DNA of 35,255 bases from Pseudomonadota bacterium (lineage in GTDB: Bacteria > Pseudomonadota > Alphaproteobacteria > JAAXGF01): contig JACZUY010000002.1 in the NCBI GenBank assembly GCA_022572945.1, positions 1 through 35,255 on the forward strand, written 5' to 3'. The stretch's first letter is position 1. Every line of letters begins with the position of its first letter. The notes under the pieces are model-generated. The model searched no databases. It worked only from the letters and a program-made list of their open reading frames with translations, and was not told the DNA's origin. Of the stretch, positions 23,150 to 32,436 are shown one piece after another. The position numbers were made by a program, and so were the translations under genes.

Positions 23150-24178
23150 ATGCTAGATGAAAACACAGACAGGAATCAGGAATCCTTCGAGGACTACCTT
23201 TCGACTCAGGTCCTCGACCCTTGGAAGGGTCCCAAGAAAGTCCCGGCGGAGGAATACTACACCTCGGGTCACCGCACCTGTCAGGGGTGTGAGTCGGCCC
23301 AACTCATGAAGCTCATGGCCAAGGCGGGCGGCCCGCGCTCGATCATCCTCGGCAGCACGGGCTGCATGTACGTGGCCAACACCACCTACTACTCGACCCC
23401 GTGGGCGGTGCCCTGGATGCACACCCAGCTCGGATCCGCGGGCTCCTCCGCCGTCGGCACCGCCGCCGGTCTGAGGGCGATGATGCGCAAGGGCAAGATG
23501 GCGAAGGAGCCGATCAACGTCATCGCCGTTTGCGGCGATGGCGGAGGCGCCGACATGGGGCTCTCGGCGATCTCGGCGGCGCTCCAGCACACCCAGTACA
23601 ACCTGCTGATCTTGATGTACGACAACGAGTCGTACGCCAACACCGATATCCAGGTGTCGGGCTCGTCTCCCTGGGGTGCCAACTCCACCTTCAGCCCTCC
23701 GGGCAGCGCGCGGCGCATCATGAACCGGCGCTGGAAAAAGAACACCGCGGCGATGCTGGCTGCGGGCCATCCCGATTGCAAGTACGTCGCCACCGTCAAC
23801 ACCGCGTACCCTGTCGACACCATGAACATGGTGCGCAAGGCGTTGACCATCGGCGGTCCGACGTTCATCCACTCGCTCGATCCTTGCCCCAAGGGCTGGG
23901 ACTACGATCCGATGTACTCCCACGAGCTCGGCGAGCTTGCGGTGGAGACCGGCATCTGGCCCCTCTACGAGGTCGAAGAGGGCAAGCTCAAGATGTGCGG
24001 CAAGTCCAGGCGGATCGTGAGCGGACAGTTCAAGCGTAAGCCGGTTCGCGAGTACCTGACGAGGCAGGGTCGCTTCGCCCACTTTATCGACGAGGATTTC
24101 GATTACTTCCAGGCGAAGATCGATGATATGTGGGAGAAGTGGCTCATCCCGGGGGTGATTCCATTCGCCGAGGCGTAG
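23150..24178 (+). CDS. Oxalate oxidoreductase, beta (ThDP-binding) subunit
   Basis: This 342-residue protein is the ThDP- and cluster-binding subunit: GDGGGADMGLSAISAALQH (129-147) and YDNESYANTDIQVSG (157-171) give the GDG...N motif for ThDP/Mg. Cys44, Cys47, Cys72 and Cys246 are placed as the ligands of the proximal [4Fe-4S] cluster in this family. ATG 23150 has GGGAG eight bases upstream and starts five bases after the alpha stop. Hairpins follow at 24202 and 24285. The three genes in order gamma-delta, alpha, beta make a complete enzyme. Confidence 0.86.
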   Translation: MLDENTDRNQESFEDYLSTQVLDPWKGPKKVPAEEYYTSGHRTCQGCESAQLMKLMAKAGGPRSIILGSTGCMYVANTTYYSTPWAVPWMHTQLGSAGSSAVGTAAGLRAMMRKGKMAKEPINVIAVCGDGGGADMGLSAISAALQHTQYNLLILMYDNESYANTDIQVSGSSPWGANSTFSPPGSARRIMNRRWKKNTAAMLAAGHPDCKYVATVNTAYPVDTMNMVRKALTIGGPTFIHSLDPCPKGWDYDPMYSHELGELAVETGIWPLYEVEEGKLKMCGKSRRIVSGQFKRKPVREYLTRQGRFAHFIDEDFDYFQAKIDDMWEKWLIPGVIPFAEA

Positions 24179-24201
24179 CCGTTTCGATCCGTCGGGTGGT
24201 C

Positions 24202-24220
24202 GGCGCCACGTAGGCGCCTT
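24202..24220 (+). terminator. Hairpin after the oxidoreductase operon
   Basis: GGCGCC-ACGTA-GGCGCC is followed by TT, 23 bp after the beta-subunit stop. It is a weak terminator, reinforced by the stronger hairpin at 24285-24317. Confidence 0.35.
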
Positions 24221-24284
24221 CCGTCGACGTCGCATTTATGCGGTCGATGGGCCGTCGACCGTGTGAAGTGCGCTCGGACATGTT

Positions 24285-24317
24285 ATATCAAAGGAACCCG
24301 TCGGGTTCCTTTGGTAT
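24285..24317 (+). terminator. Strong terminator hairpin
   Basis: CAAAGGAACCC-GTC-GGGTTCCTTTG pairs over 11 bp and extends to 15 bp with one G-T pair (ATAT and GTAT flanks). The right side is T-rich (CCTTTGGTATTATTG). It is the best intrinsic terminator in the window and separates the oxidoreductase operon from the reductase/frc operon; it is nearly symmetric and could act on both strands. Confidence 0.65.
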
Positions 24318-24367
24318 TATTGACTTCCTGTTGAATGCCAGTAACAACAACTTGTGCGGACGCGTAG

Positions 24368-25693
24368 ATGCCGGTCAGCGTTGCGATTGTCGGGTCCGGC
24401 CCTGCCGGTTTCTACACCGCCGATGCGCTCCTCAAATCGGATGCCGATGTGAGGATCGACATCATCGAGCGCTTGCCGACCCCGTTCGGGCTGATACGTG
24501 ACGGGGTCGCGCCGGACCATCAGACGACCAAGAAAATATCGGCGAAATTCGGGCACACCGCGTTGCGCGACGAGGTGCGCTTTTACGGCAACGTGAAGGT
24601 CGGCCGGGATGTCGGCCTCGCCGAGTTGCGCCGGATTTACGATGCCGTCGTGCTGTGCGTCGGCGCGCCACTCGATCGCGCCTTGCACATACCGGGCGAG
24701 GACAAGTCGGGGGTTTACGGCTCGGCCGCGTTCGTCGGCTGGTACAACGGCCATCCCGACTTCCGCGATCTCGATCCCGACTTGAACACGTCCGCGGTGG
24801 CGGTCGTCGGGGTCGGCAACGTGGCGATCGACGTCGCCCGCGTCCTGGTGAAAACCAAGGCGGAGATGGCGGCGTCCGATTTGCCCGAATACGCCGATCG
24901 GGTCATCCGTGCCTCGCCCCTCACCGATGTCCACGTGCTCGGCCGGCGCGGACCCGTCGAGGCCAAGTTCACCAACGTCGAGCTGCGCGAGATGGGACGG
25001 CTGGAGGACTGCGTTCCCGTGGTCGATCCCGCGCAGCTGCCCGACGGGGTCGGCGACTTGCCGGACCGGGATTTGCGCCTGAAGGAGAAAAATCTGGCGA
25101 CGTTGCGCGAATTCGCCGGCCGCGGGTCCGAGGACAAGGCTAAGCGCGTGCATTTCCAGTTCTACGCAGCGCCGGTCGAGATCCTGGGCGGCGATCGGGT
25201 CGAGGGGCTGCGCCTCGAGCGCACCCGGATCGACGGCGGCCGCGCCGTGGGCAGCGGCGAATTCTTTACCATCGAGTGTGGCGTGGTGATCGCCGCGATC
25301 GGCTACCGCGCCGGCCCGATCGAAGGCGCGCCCTTCGATGCCGATCGCCATATCGTGTCCAACGCGGACGGGCGGATCGACGAGGGGTTGTACGCCGCCG
25401 GCTGGATCATGCGCGGTCCCACCGGGGTCATCTCGAGCAACCGGGCCGACGGCGTCACGGTCGCCGAACGCATCCGCGCCGATTTCCCCCAGGGGATCAA
25501 GCCGGGCCGCGAGGCCTTCGACACGTTGCTGGGGGAACGGGCCGTTCGCCACGTGAGCTACGCCGAATGGCAGAAGATCGATGCGGCGGAGGTCGGCAAC
25601 GCGACGCCGCCGGCGCCGCGCCGCAAGTTCGTCACCATCAAGGAGATGCTGGCGGTTCTCGATGACACGGCGGCCAGGCGCTCGGTCGGCTGA
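24368..25693 (+). CDS. fprA: Ferredoxin-NADP+ reductase (FprA/adrenodoxin-reductase type)
   Basis: This 441-residue flavoprotein has an FAD-binding [18 protein letters not shown] at the N-terminus, the family's [22 protein letters not shown] (about 35-56), an NADP-binding [17 protein letters not shown] (about 140-156) with [20 protein letters not shown], and [18 protein letters not shown] near the C-terminus. It exchanges electrons between ferredoxin and NADP. Placed directly after the ferredoxin-reducing oxalate oxidoreductase and 18 bp before frc, it probably converts electrons from oxalate into NADPH. The ribosome site is weak and the promoter unclear (TTGACT lies at about 24323). Confidence 0.88.
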   Translation: MPVSVAIVGSGPAGFYTADALLKSDADVRIDIIERLPTPFGLIRDGVAPDHQTTKKISAKFGHTALRDEVRFYGNVKVGRDVGLAELRRIYDAVVLCVGAPLDRALHIPGEDKSGVYGSAAFVGWYNGHPDFRDLDPDLNTSAVAVVGVGNVAIDVARVLVKTKAEMAASDLPEYADRVIRASPLTDVHVLGRRGPVEAKFTNVELREMGRLEDCVPVVDPAQLPDGVGDLPDRDLRLKEKNLATLREFAGRGSEDKAKRVHFQFYAAPVEILGGDRVEGLRLERTRIDGGRAVGSGEFFTIECGVVIAAIGYRAGPIEGAPFDADRHIVSNADGRIDEGLYAAGWIMRGPTGVISSNRADGVTVAERIRADFPQGIKPGREAFDTLLGERAVRHVSYAEWQKIDAAEVGNATPPAPRRKFVTIKEMLAVLDDTAARRSVG

Positions 25694-25710
25694 GGTATGT
25701 AGGGGAGACC

Positions 25711-26952
25711 ATGGAAAGAGCTCTTGACGGCATCCGGATCCTCGACATGACGCACGTCCAGTCGGGTCCTTCGGCGACGCAGATCCTCGCCTGGCTCGGC
25801 GCCGACGTGATCAAGGTCGAGCTGCCGGGCCGGGGCGACGTCACCCGCCAGCAGCTGCGCGATCTGCCCGGCGTCGACAGCCTCTATTTCACCATGCTCA
25901 ACTGCAACAAGCGGAGCCTCACCCTCAACACCAAGACCGACAAGGGCAAGGTGATCTTCACCAGGCTGCTCGAGAGCTGCGACGTCATCGTCGAGAACTT
26001 CGCCCCCGGCGCGCTCGCCCGCCAGGGCTTCGGCTGGGAAACCATCCATGAGATCAACCCGCGCATCGTCTACGCCTCGATCAAGGGCTTCGGCCCCGGC
26101 CCCTACGAGGACCTCAAGGTTTACGAGAACGTCGCCCAGTGCACCGGCGGCTCCGCCAGCACGACCGGCTTCGACGATGGGCCGCCGGTGGTGACCGGCG
26201 CCCAGATCGGCGATTCGGGCTCCGGCATCCACTGCGTCGCCGGCATCCTGGCGGCGCTCATCCAGCGCCAGAAGACCGGCCGCGGCCAGCGCGTCGAGGT
26301 CGCCATGCAGGACGCCGTGCTCAACCTCTGCCGGGTCAAGCTGCGCGACCAGCAGCGGCTGGCGCACGGCCCCCTCAAGGAGTACCCGCAATACCCCGGC
26401 GGCACCTTCGGCAGGGCGACGCCCCGCGCCGGGCACGCCTCGGGCGGCGGCCAGCCGGGCTGGTGCGTGAAGACCAGGGGCGACGGCCCGAACGACTACA
26501 TCTACATCGTCCTCCAGCCCCAGGGCTGGGAGCCGTTCATGAAGCTGATCGGCCGCGAGGAGATGATCGGCCATCCCGACTACGCCACGCCGGAGGCGCG
26601 CCTGCCGCATCTCGACGACTGTTTCGCCATGATCGAGGAATGGACCAGGACCAAGGACAAGTTCGAGGTCATGGATATCCTCACCGGGCACAACATTCCC
26701 TGTGGCCCGATCCTCGACATGAAGGACCTGCTCGAAGACGAATCGCTCGCCGCGCGGGGCACCGTGGTCGAGGTCGAGCACCCCGAGCGCGGGGTGTTCA
26801 AGACCGTCGGCAACCCGATCAAGCTCTCCGATTCGCCGGTCGAGGTGACGACCTCGCCGCTCTTGGGCGAGCACACCGAGGAGATTCTCAAGGACCTCGT
26901 GGGCTACGACGACGCGGAGATCGAGGCGGCGCGCGCCGACGGCGCGATCTGA
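25711..26952 (+). CDS. frc: Formyl-CoA:oxalate CoA-transferase
   Basis: This 413-residue class III (CaiB/BaiF) CoA-transferase closely follows the E. coli and Oxalobacter Frc sequences as I remember them: [22 protein letters not shown] with Gln17, [22 protein letters not shown], catalytic Asp168 in [26 protein letters not shown], the glycine loop GGGQPGW and the C-terminal [12 protein letters not shown]. It moves CoA from formyl-CoA to oxalate, giving oxalyl-CoA and formate. GGGGAG precedes the ATG closely. It forms an operon with the ferredoxin reductase and is followed by a 125-bp repeat. Confidence 0.93.
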   Translation: MERALDGIRILDMTHVQSGPSATQILAWLGADVIKVELPGRGDVTRQQLRDLPGVDSLYFTMLNCNKRSLTLNTKTDKGKVIFTRLLESCDVIVENFAPGALARQGFGWETIHEINPRIVYASIKGFGPGPYEDLKVYENVAQCTGGSASTTGFDDGPPVVTGAQIGDSGSGIHCVAGILAALIQRQKTGRGQRVEVAMQDAVLNLCRVKLRDQQRLAHGPLKEYPQYPGGTFGRATPRAGHASGGGQPGWCVKTRGDGPNDYIYIVLQPQGWEPFMKLIGREEMIGHPDYATPEARLPHLDDCFAMIEEWTRTKDKFEVMDILTGHNIPCGPILDMKDLLEDESLAARGTVVEVEHPERGVFKTVGNPIKLSDSPVEVTTSPLLGEHTEEILKDLVGYDDAEIEAARADGAI

Positions 26953-26967
26953 GCGCGGCGGGCGTAA

Positions 26968-27092
26968 TACGATCGGTCATCAAGAATGACCGATGGGCGT
27001 TCAAACGGCACGCAGCCTTACGCCGCATTGGCGGCGGCGCGCGGTCGCGCTTGCCGGCGGTCATTATGAGCGGGTCATAATGACCGCTGGAA
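26968..27092 (-). repeat. Mosaic hairpin repeat, 125-bp MITE-like copy 1
   Basis: This copy is exactly 125 bp, as are 28067-28191 and 34864-34988. The outer hairpins are ATCGGTCAT-CAAGA-ATGACCGAT (26972-26994) and one with 13-bp arms GCGGTCATTATGA (27057-27087). The core, in reverse, reads GCGC-GACC-GCGC, CGCCGC-CAAT-GCGGCG, GGC-TGCGT-GCC. The ends are slightly decayed (TACGA and TGGAA instead of TACCA and TGGTA), and the flanks are TAA and TGA. It lies 15 bp after the frc stop. Confidence 0.8.
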
Positions 27093-27137
27093 TGACATCG
27101 GGCGGCGATTTCGCCAGCGTTCAGGGGAGGGAGGAGC

Positions 27138-28058
27138 ATGCGCATCGTCATCAACGGGCAACAGGCCTTCGGCAAGGCCGTCCTCGAGTCGCTGATCGAG
27201 CGCGGCGACAACGTCGTCGCCGTGTACTGCGCCCCCGACAAGCCCGGCCGGCCGGCGGACCCGTTGAAGCAGGCGGCGGTCGAGCGCGGGCTGCCCGTGC
27301 ACCAGCCGGCATCGTTCAAGGACCCGGCCGTGCTCGACACGCTGCGGGCGCTCGAACCCGACCTCTGCGTCATGGCCTACGTCGTGCTTCTGGTGCCCGA
27401 ATCGGTGCTCTACGCCCCCACCCACGGCACCATCCAATACCATCCCTCGCTGCTGCCCAGGCACCGGGGTCCGAGCTCGATCAACTGGCCGATCATCCAG
27501 GGCGAGACGGGGACGGGTCTGTCGATTTTCTGGCCCGACAAGGGCCTCGATACCGGACCCGTCCTGTTGCAGAAGGAGATCGCGATCGGCCCCGACGATA
27601 CGCTCGGCAGCATCTATTTCGATTCCTTATTCCCCATGGGCGTCGCGGCGATGATCGAGGCCGTCGATCTCGTCAAGTCGGGCGCGGCGCCGAAGATCGC
27701 CCAGGACGAAACCCAGGCCACCTACGAGGGCTGGTGCCGCAAGGAGGACGTCGCGATCGACTGGTCGCGCCCGGCCGCGGAGGTCCACAACCTCATCCGC
27801 GGCGCCAACCCCCAGCCCGGCGCTTGGACCACGTGGAACGGAAAAATGCTGCAGATTTACGATTGCGTCAGGCTGGCCGCGGCGGACGGCGCGCCGGGCG
27901 AGGTCACCGAGGCCACCGCAGCGGGATTCACCGTCGCCGCCGGGAGCGGTGGGATTCACGTCAAGCGCGTTCGCGCGGAAGGCGACCAGAAGATGCCGGC
28001 CGGCGACTTTGTCGCGGCCGGCGGGGTGAAACCGGGCGGCGTACTGGGAGAACGATAG
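27138..28058 (+). CDS. 10-formyltetrahydrofolate hydrolase / formyltransferase-like protein
   Basis: This 306-residue protein has the formyltransferase fold followed by the C-terminal OB-like domain, as in Fmt and in the hydrolase domain of ALDH1L. YHPSLLPRHRGPSSINWPIIQGE (101-123) with His102, and SIFWPDKGLDTGPVLLQKE with Asp138, match the ALDH1L hydrolase domain more closely than methionyl-tRNA formyltransferase, which has an Asn two residues before the His (here Gln100). Residues ATYEGWCRKEDVAIDWSRPAAEVHNLIRGANPQPGAWT continue this match. It may transfer or hydrolyse a formyl group on tetrahydrofolate. A strong GGGAGGGAGGAGC precedes the start. Inverted copies of the 125-bp repeat flank the gene on both sides. 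Confidence 0.78.
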   Translation: MRIVINGQQAFGKAVLESLIERGDNVVAVYCAPDKPGRPADPLKQAAVERGLPVHQPASFKDPAVLDTLRALEPDLCVMAYVVLLVPESVLYAPTHGTIQYHPSLLPRHRGPSSINWPIIQGETGTGLSIFWPDKGLDTGPVLLQKEIAIGPDDTLGSIYFDSLFPMGVAAMIEAVDLVKSGAAPKIAQDETQATYEGWCRKEDVAIDWSRPAAEVHNLIRGANPQPGAWTTWNGKMLQIYDCVRLAAADGAPGEVTEATAAGFTVAAGSGGIHVKRVRAEGDQKMPAGDFVAAGGVKPGGVLGER

Positions 28059-28066
28059 CCGTCTTA

Positions 28067-28191
28067 TACCAGCGGTCATTATGACCCACTCATAATGGCC
28101 GCTGGCAAGCGCGACCGCGCGCCGCCGCTTATGCGGCGAAAGGCTGCGTGCCGTTTGAACGCCTATCGGTCATTCTTGATGACCGATGGTA
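28067..28191 (+). repeat. Mosaic hairpin repeat, 125-bp MITE-like copy 2
   Basis: This element is 125 bp with terminal inverted repeats TACCAGCGGTCAT and TACCATCGGTCAT (12 of 13) and flanking TTA direct repeats (28064-28066 and 28192-28194). The hairpins are 28069-28105 (CCAGCGGTCATTATG arms), GCGC-GACC-GCGC, CGCCGC-TTAT-GCGGCG, GGC-TGCGT-GCC, and 28165-28187 (ATCGGTCAT arms). It starts eight bases after the formyltransferase-like gene. Confidence 0.85.
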
Positions 28192-28290
28192 TTAGGTCGT
28201 CCGACGGCGCTGGCCGGAAACCGTTGGCCGAGAATACGTTGCGCATGCGCTGTTCGTAAACCAATATGCGAGCACGGAGGGTTAGACGCC

Positions 28291-28728
28291 ATGGAACTGT
28301 CAAAAATTATCGCTTCGCGTGAAGGCAAGGTGATCACGGTTGGAATCGACGAGAAGATCGCCGAGGTCACCCGGACACTCGCGGTCGAACGCCTCGGCGC
28401 CGTGGTGGTGATGGACGACGACGGCAAACTGGCCGGGATCATCTCGGAGCGCGACATCGTCCGGGCCCTGAACGAACGCGGGGCCGGGGTCCAGGAATTG
28501 GGTGTGAGCGACCTGATGACGCGTTCGGTAATCACGTGCACGCCCGAGAACAGCATCGAGGAGATCATGGAGCTGATGACCTCGCACGAGATTCGCCACC
28601 TGCCGGTGGTCGACGGCGACGCGCTGCTCGGCGTCGTCAGCATTCTCGATGTGGTGAAGTCGCGGCTGAGCGAGGTCGAGACCGATTACAGCGTGCTCCG
28701 CACGTTCATGTCGACCCGCATCGAATAG
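28291..28728 (+). CDS. CBS-domain pair protein
   Basis: This 145-residue protein consists of two CBS domains (about 10-65 and 75-130): ITVGIDEKIAEVTRTLAVERLGAVVVMDDDGKLAGIISERDIVRAL and DLMTRSVITCTPENSIEEIMELMTSHEIRHLPVVDGDALLGVVSILDVVKSRL. Stand-alone CBS pairs bind adenine nucleotides and act as energy sensors. There is no signal peptide or other domain. GGAGG lies 13 bases before the start, rather far. It is convergent with the acyl-CoA dehydrogenase gene. Confidence 0.9.
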   Translation: MELSKIIASREGKVITVGIDEKIAEVTRTLAVERLGAVVVMDDDGKLAGIISERDIVRALNERGAGVQELGVSDLMTRSVITCTPENSIEEIMELMTSHEIRHLPVVDGDALLGVVSILDVVKSRLSEVETDYSVLRTFMSTRIE

Positions 28729-28858
28729 CCCGCTCGCATTGAGAAATTTGTGAGCCACCCGGTCCCGCGCCCGGCGCCGACCGCGCCTCCGACCGCGCCG
28801 GCGTAGCCTGTCGCGCCGGCCAAGGCCGGTCAACCGACCGTCCCGCGCCCGAATTTTC

Positions 28859-30640
28859 CTAGAACTGCTCCGCGGATAGCGCCATGACGCTGGCGCCGCC
28901 GCGGGTGACCGTGTGGGCGAGGCCCGGGGCCTGCGAGAGGACCTGGTCGGCGTAGAACCGCGCGCAGGCGAGCCGGGCGCGGTAGAACCCCGCGTCGCCG
29001 TCGCCGTTCGCCAGCCGCCGCCGCGCCGCGAGGCCCGAGCGCGCCATCTGCCAGCCGCCGGCGACGTCGCCGAACAGCCGCAGATACGGCGTCGCCCCGG
29101 CGGCGACCGAATCGGGGTCGTGCGCGGTGGTCTCGACCACCCAGTCGGTCGCCCGCCCGAGCGCCTCGAGCCCGCCCCTGAGTGGGCCGCGGATGGCGGC
29201 GAGATCGGCGTCGTTCGATTGCGCCAGCCCGGCGTCCGCCGCGGCCATCTCGGCGATGAAGGCGCGCGCCGCGGCGCCGCCGTCGCCCGCGACCTTGCGC
29301 CGCACCAGGTCGCCCGCCTGGATTCCGTTGGTGCCCTCGTAGATCGGGTTGATGCGGGCGTCGCGGTAGTGCTGCGCGGCGCCGGTCTCCTCGATGTAGC
29401 CCATGCCGCCGTGGACCTGCACGCCGAGCGAGGCGATCTCGACGCCGATGTCGCTGCACCACGCCTTGACCACCGGGGTCAGCAGCTCGACCATCGCCCG
29501 GCTGCGCGCCCGCTCCCCGGTTTCCGGGTGGCGCGCGGCGCGGTCGAGGGCGGCGGCGGTGTAGTAGACCAGCCCCCGCGACGCCTCGATCTGGGATTTC
29601 ATCAACAGCAGCATCCGGCGCACGTCGGGGTGGTGGATGATCGTTACCGCCGCGCCGCCGCGCCGGCCCTGGACGCGCTCGGCGGCGAACGCCCGTGCCT
29701 GCTGATACGCCCGCTCGGCGATCGCCAGGCCCTGCGCGCCGATCGAAATCCGGGAAATGTTCATCATCGTGAACATGCACTCGATGCCGCGGTTCTCCTC
29801 GCCGACGAGGTAGCCGATGGCGCCCTCGCCCTCGCCATAGGCCATCACCGCGGTGGGGCTCGCGTTGATGCCGAGCTTGTGCTCGAGCGAAATGCAGCGG
29901 AGATCGTTGCGTTCGCCCAGGCTTCCGTCCGCGGCCACCAGCACCTTGGGCACGATGAACACCGAAAGGCCCTTGGTGCCCGGCGGTGAATCGGGCGTGC
30001 GCGCCAGCACCACGTGGACGATGTTCGCGGTAAGGTCGTGGTCGCCGTAGGTGATGAAAATCTTCTGGCCCTTGAGCCGGTAGTGGCCGCCCTCGCGCAC
30101 CGCGCGCATGCGCACCGCGCCGAGGTCGGAGCCCGCCTGCGGCTCGGTCAGGTTCATCGTCCCCGCCCATTCGCCGGTCACCAGCTTGGGCAGGAACGCC
30201 GCTTTCTGTTCGGGCGTGCCATACTCGGTCAGGAGATCGACCGCCGCCTGGGTCAGCATCGGGCACAGTGCGAACGCCATGTTGGCCGACTGCCACAGCT
30301 CGTTGACCGCGGTGGCGACGAGGCGGGGAAGTCCCTGGCCGCCGTGCTCGGGGTCGAACGGCAGCGCGTTCCAGCCGCCGGCGACGTAGGCCGCGTACGC
30401 CTCCCTGAAGCCGTCGGGCGTGCGCACCACGCCGTTCTCGAGGCGGCTTCCCTGCTCGTCGCCGGGCTTGTTGAGCGGCGCGATGACCTCGGCCGCGAAC
30501 TTGCCTGCCTCTTCGAGCACCGCGCCGACGAGTTCGGGCGTGGCGTCCTCGTAGCCGGGCAGGGCGGTGATCTCGTCGAGCCCGGCCAGCTCGGTGAGCG
30601 CAAAGCGAATATCGTCGATCGGGGCGGCGTAGGCTGTCAT
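28859..30640 (-). CDS. Acyl-CoA dehydrogenase, DmdC-like
   Basis: This 593-residue protein is longer than classical acyl-CoA dehydrogenases (about 380) and matches the 590-600-residue group that includes 3-methylmercaptopropionyl-CoA dehydrogenase DmdC. The flavin/substrate loops NLTEPQAGSDLGAVRMRA (163-180) and FITYGDHDLT are present, VHGGMGYIEETG (409-420) is typical, and Glu435 in INPIYEGTNGIQA is the catalytic base at the same position as I recall for Ruegeria DmdC. The C-terminal 130 residues form the extra helical domain. It is divergent from a DmdB-like ligase, with a 146-bp gap. Substrate specificity within this group cannot be decided from sequence alone. Confidence 0.85.
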   Translation of the reverse strand: MTAYAAPIDDIRFALTELAGLDEITALPGYEDATPELVGAVLEEAGKFAAEVIAPLNKPGDEQGSRLENGVVRTPDGFREAYAAYVAGGWNALPFDPEHGGQGLPRLVATAVNELWQSANMAFALCPMLTQAAVDLLTEYGTPEQKAAFLPKLVTGEWAGTMNLTEPQAGSDLGAVRMRAVREGGHYRLKGQKIFITYGDHDLTANIVHVVLARTPDSPPGTKGLSVFIVPKVLVAADGSLGERNDLRCISLEHKLGINASPTAVMAYGEGEGAIGYLVGEENRGIECMFTMMNISRISIGAQGLAIAERAYQQARAFAAERVQGRRGGAAVTIIHHPDVRRMLLLMKSQIEASRGLVYYTAAALDRAARHPETGERARSRAMVELLTPVVKAWCSDIGVEIASLGVQVHGGMGYIEETGAAQHYRDARINPIYEGTNGIQAGDLVRRKVAGDGGAAARAFIAEMAAADAGLAQSNDADLAAIRGPLRGGLEALGRATDWVVETTAHDPDSVAAGATPYLRLFGDVAGGWQMARSGLAARRRLANGDGDAGFYRARLACARFYADQVLSQAPGLAHTVTRGGASVMALSAEQF

Positions 30641-30786
30641 CGCGTCTTACTGCTTGGTTCGAGGGGACGTGACGCCCAACCGGATTACGTCAAGCTAGCA
30701 CGAAGTGGCGTGCCCGGTCATCCGGCGGTGGACTTGCACGCCTCTCCCGTGCCACCGTCTCGGCGAGGCCGCGCAGGGGAGGCGAA

Positions 30787-32436
30787 ATGGTGAGCGACGA
30801 CAAACCGGAACCCGGCATCTACGAGCGCGACCTCGACCGTGGGCCGGCCAACTACCAGCCGCTGACGCCGCTGACCTTTCTCGCCTGGTCGGCGTCGGTG
30901 TACCCCGGCAAGACCGCGGTGATCCACGGCGACGCGCGCTACTCGTACGCCGAGTTCGACGCCCGTTGCCGCCGGCTCGCGAGCGCGCTCGCCGGCCGCG
31001 GCATCGGCCCCGGCGACACGGTCGCGGTGATGGCGCCGAACGTGCCGGCGATGCTCGAGGCGCACTACGGCGTGCCGATGATCGGCGCGGTTTTGAACGC
31101 GCTCAACTTCCGCCTCGACGCCGGCGGCATCGCCTTCATCCTCGGCCACGGCGAGGCCAGGGCGCTGATCACCGACCGCGAGTTCTCGCCGGTCATCAAG
31201 GACGCGCTCGACCGGCTGGGGCGCGACATCCTGGTCATCGACATCGACGATCCGCTGGCCGAAGGCGGCGAGCTCCTGGGCGAGAAGGACTACGAGGCGT
31301 TCCTCGCCGAGGGCGACCCGGACTTCGCCTGGGAACCACCCGCCGACGAGTGGCGGGCGATCGCGCTCAACTACACCTCGGGCACCACGGGCAACCCCAA
31401 GGGCGTCGTCTTCCACCACCGCGGCGCGTTCCAGAACGCGTTCGGCAACGCCATGGTGTTCGGGCTGTCGCGCGAGACGGTGTACCTGTGGACGCTGCCG
31501 ATGTTCCACTGCAACGGCTGGACCTTCACTTGGGGCGTCACCGCGGTGGGCGGCACGCACGTCTGCTTGCGCAAGGTCGACCCGGCGCTGATCTTCCCGA
31601 TGATCGAGCGCCACGGCGTCACCCACATGTGCGGCGCGCCGATCGTCCTCAACACGCTGATCCACGCGCCCGACGAGCACAAGATCGCCCTCGGCCGCGT
31701 GGTCGACGTCGCCACCGGCGGCGCCGCTCCGCCGAGCGCGGTGATCGCGGCGATGGAGCGCATGGGCTTCCGCGTCCTCCACCTCTACGGCCTCACCGAG
31801 ACCTACGGCCCGGCCGCATACTGCGCCTGGCAGGGCGACTGGGACGACCTCGACCAGGACGGCAAGACGGCCAGGATGGCGCGCCAGGGGGTGCGCTACC
31901 CGACGCTCTCCGACCTCATGATCGCCGATCCCGAGACCATGCGGCCGGTCCCCGCCGACGGCGAGACCATGGGCGAGGTGATGGTCCGCGGCAACACGGT
32001 GATGAAGGGATACCTCAAGAACCCCGGGGCGACCGGCGAGGCGTTCAAGGGCGGCTGGTTGCGCACCGGCGATTTGGGCGTCATGCACGGCGACGGCTAC
32101 ATGGAGATCAAGGACCGCTCGAAGGACATCATCATCTCGGGCGGCGAGAACATCTCGAGCCTCGAGGTCGAGGAGGCGCTCTATAGCCACCCCAAGGTGA
32201 TGGAGGCGGCGGTCGTCGCCAAGCCCGACGACAAGTGGGGCGAGGTGCCGTGCGCGTTCGTCACGCCCAAGCCGGGCGCGGAGGACGACATCACCGCCGA
32301 CGAGATCATCGCCTTCTGCCGCGAGCGGATCGCCCACTTCAAGGCGCCCAAGCTGGTGGTCTTCGGCCCCCTGCCCAAGACCTCGACCGGCAAGATCCAG
32401 AAATTCACGCTGAGAGACCGGGCCAAGGAGTTGTAG
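30787..32436 (+). CDS. Acyl-CoA synthetase, DmdB-like
   Basis: This 549-residue ANL-family ligase has the P-loop LNYTSGTTGNPKGVVFHHRG (about 195-214), the adenine motif HLYGLTETYGPA (about 335-346), GWLRTGDLGVMHGDGYMEIKDRSKDIIISGGENISSLEVEE (about 419-459), and the catalytic Lys in KTSTGKIQKF near the C-terminus. It activates a carboxylic acid with ATP and CoA. The sequence type (short- to medium-chain, with WTLPMFHCNGWTFTWG) is that of 3-methylmercaptopropionate-CoA ligase DmdB and related fatty acyl ligases. AGGGGAGG precedes the ATG by four bases. It probably works with the divergent dehydrogenase. Confidence 0.88.
   Translation: MVSDDKPEPGIYERDLDRGPANYQPLTPLTFLAWSASVYPGKTAVIHGDARYSYAEFDARCRRLASALAGRGIGPGDTVAVMAPNVPAMLEAHYGVPMIGAVLNALNFRLDAGGIAFILGHGEARALITDREFSPVIKDALDRLGRDILVIDIDDPLAEGGELLGEKDYEAFLAEGDPDFAWEPPADEWRAIALNYTSGTTGNPKGVVFHHRGAFQNAFGNAMVFGLSRETVYLWTLPMFHCNGWTFTWGVTAVGGTHVCLRKVDPALIFPMIERHGVTHMCGAPIVLNTLIHAPDEHKIALGRVVDVATGGAAPPSAVIAAMERMGFRVLHLYGLTETYGPAAYCAWQGDWDDLDQDGKTARMARQGVRYPTLSDLMIADPETMRPVPADGETMGEVMVRGNTVMKGYLKNPGATGEAFKGGWLRTGDLGVMHGDGYMEIKDRSKDIIISGGENISSLEVEEALYSHPKVMEAAVVAKPDDKWGEVPCAFVTPKPGAEDDITADEIIAFCRERIAHFKAPKLVVFGPLPKTSTGKIQKFTLRDRAKEL

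Noticed and set aside
20762-24178. Pyruvate:ferredoxin oxidoreductase
   Set aside because: YPIRP instead of YPITP, the Arg129/Asp132/Phe137 loop and the fused gamma-delta layout point to oxalate, as does the neighbouring frc.
26968-28191. CRISPR array or integron attC sites
   Set aside because: The repeats are few, far apart, inverted and not separated by uniform spacers, and no cas or integrase gene is present; terminal inverted repeats with TNA duplications fit a MITE better.
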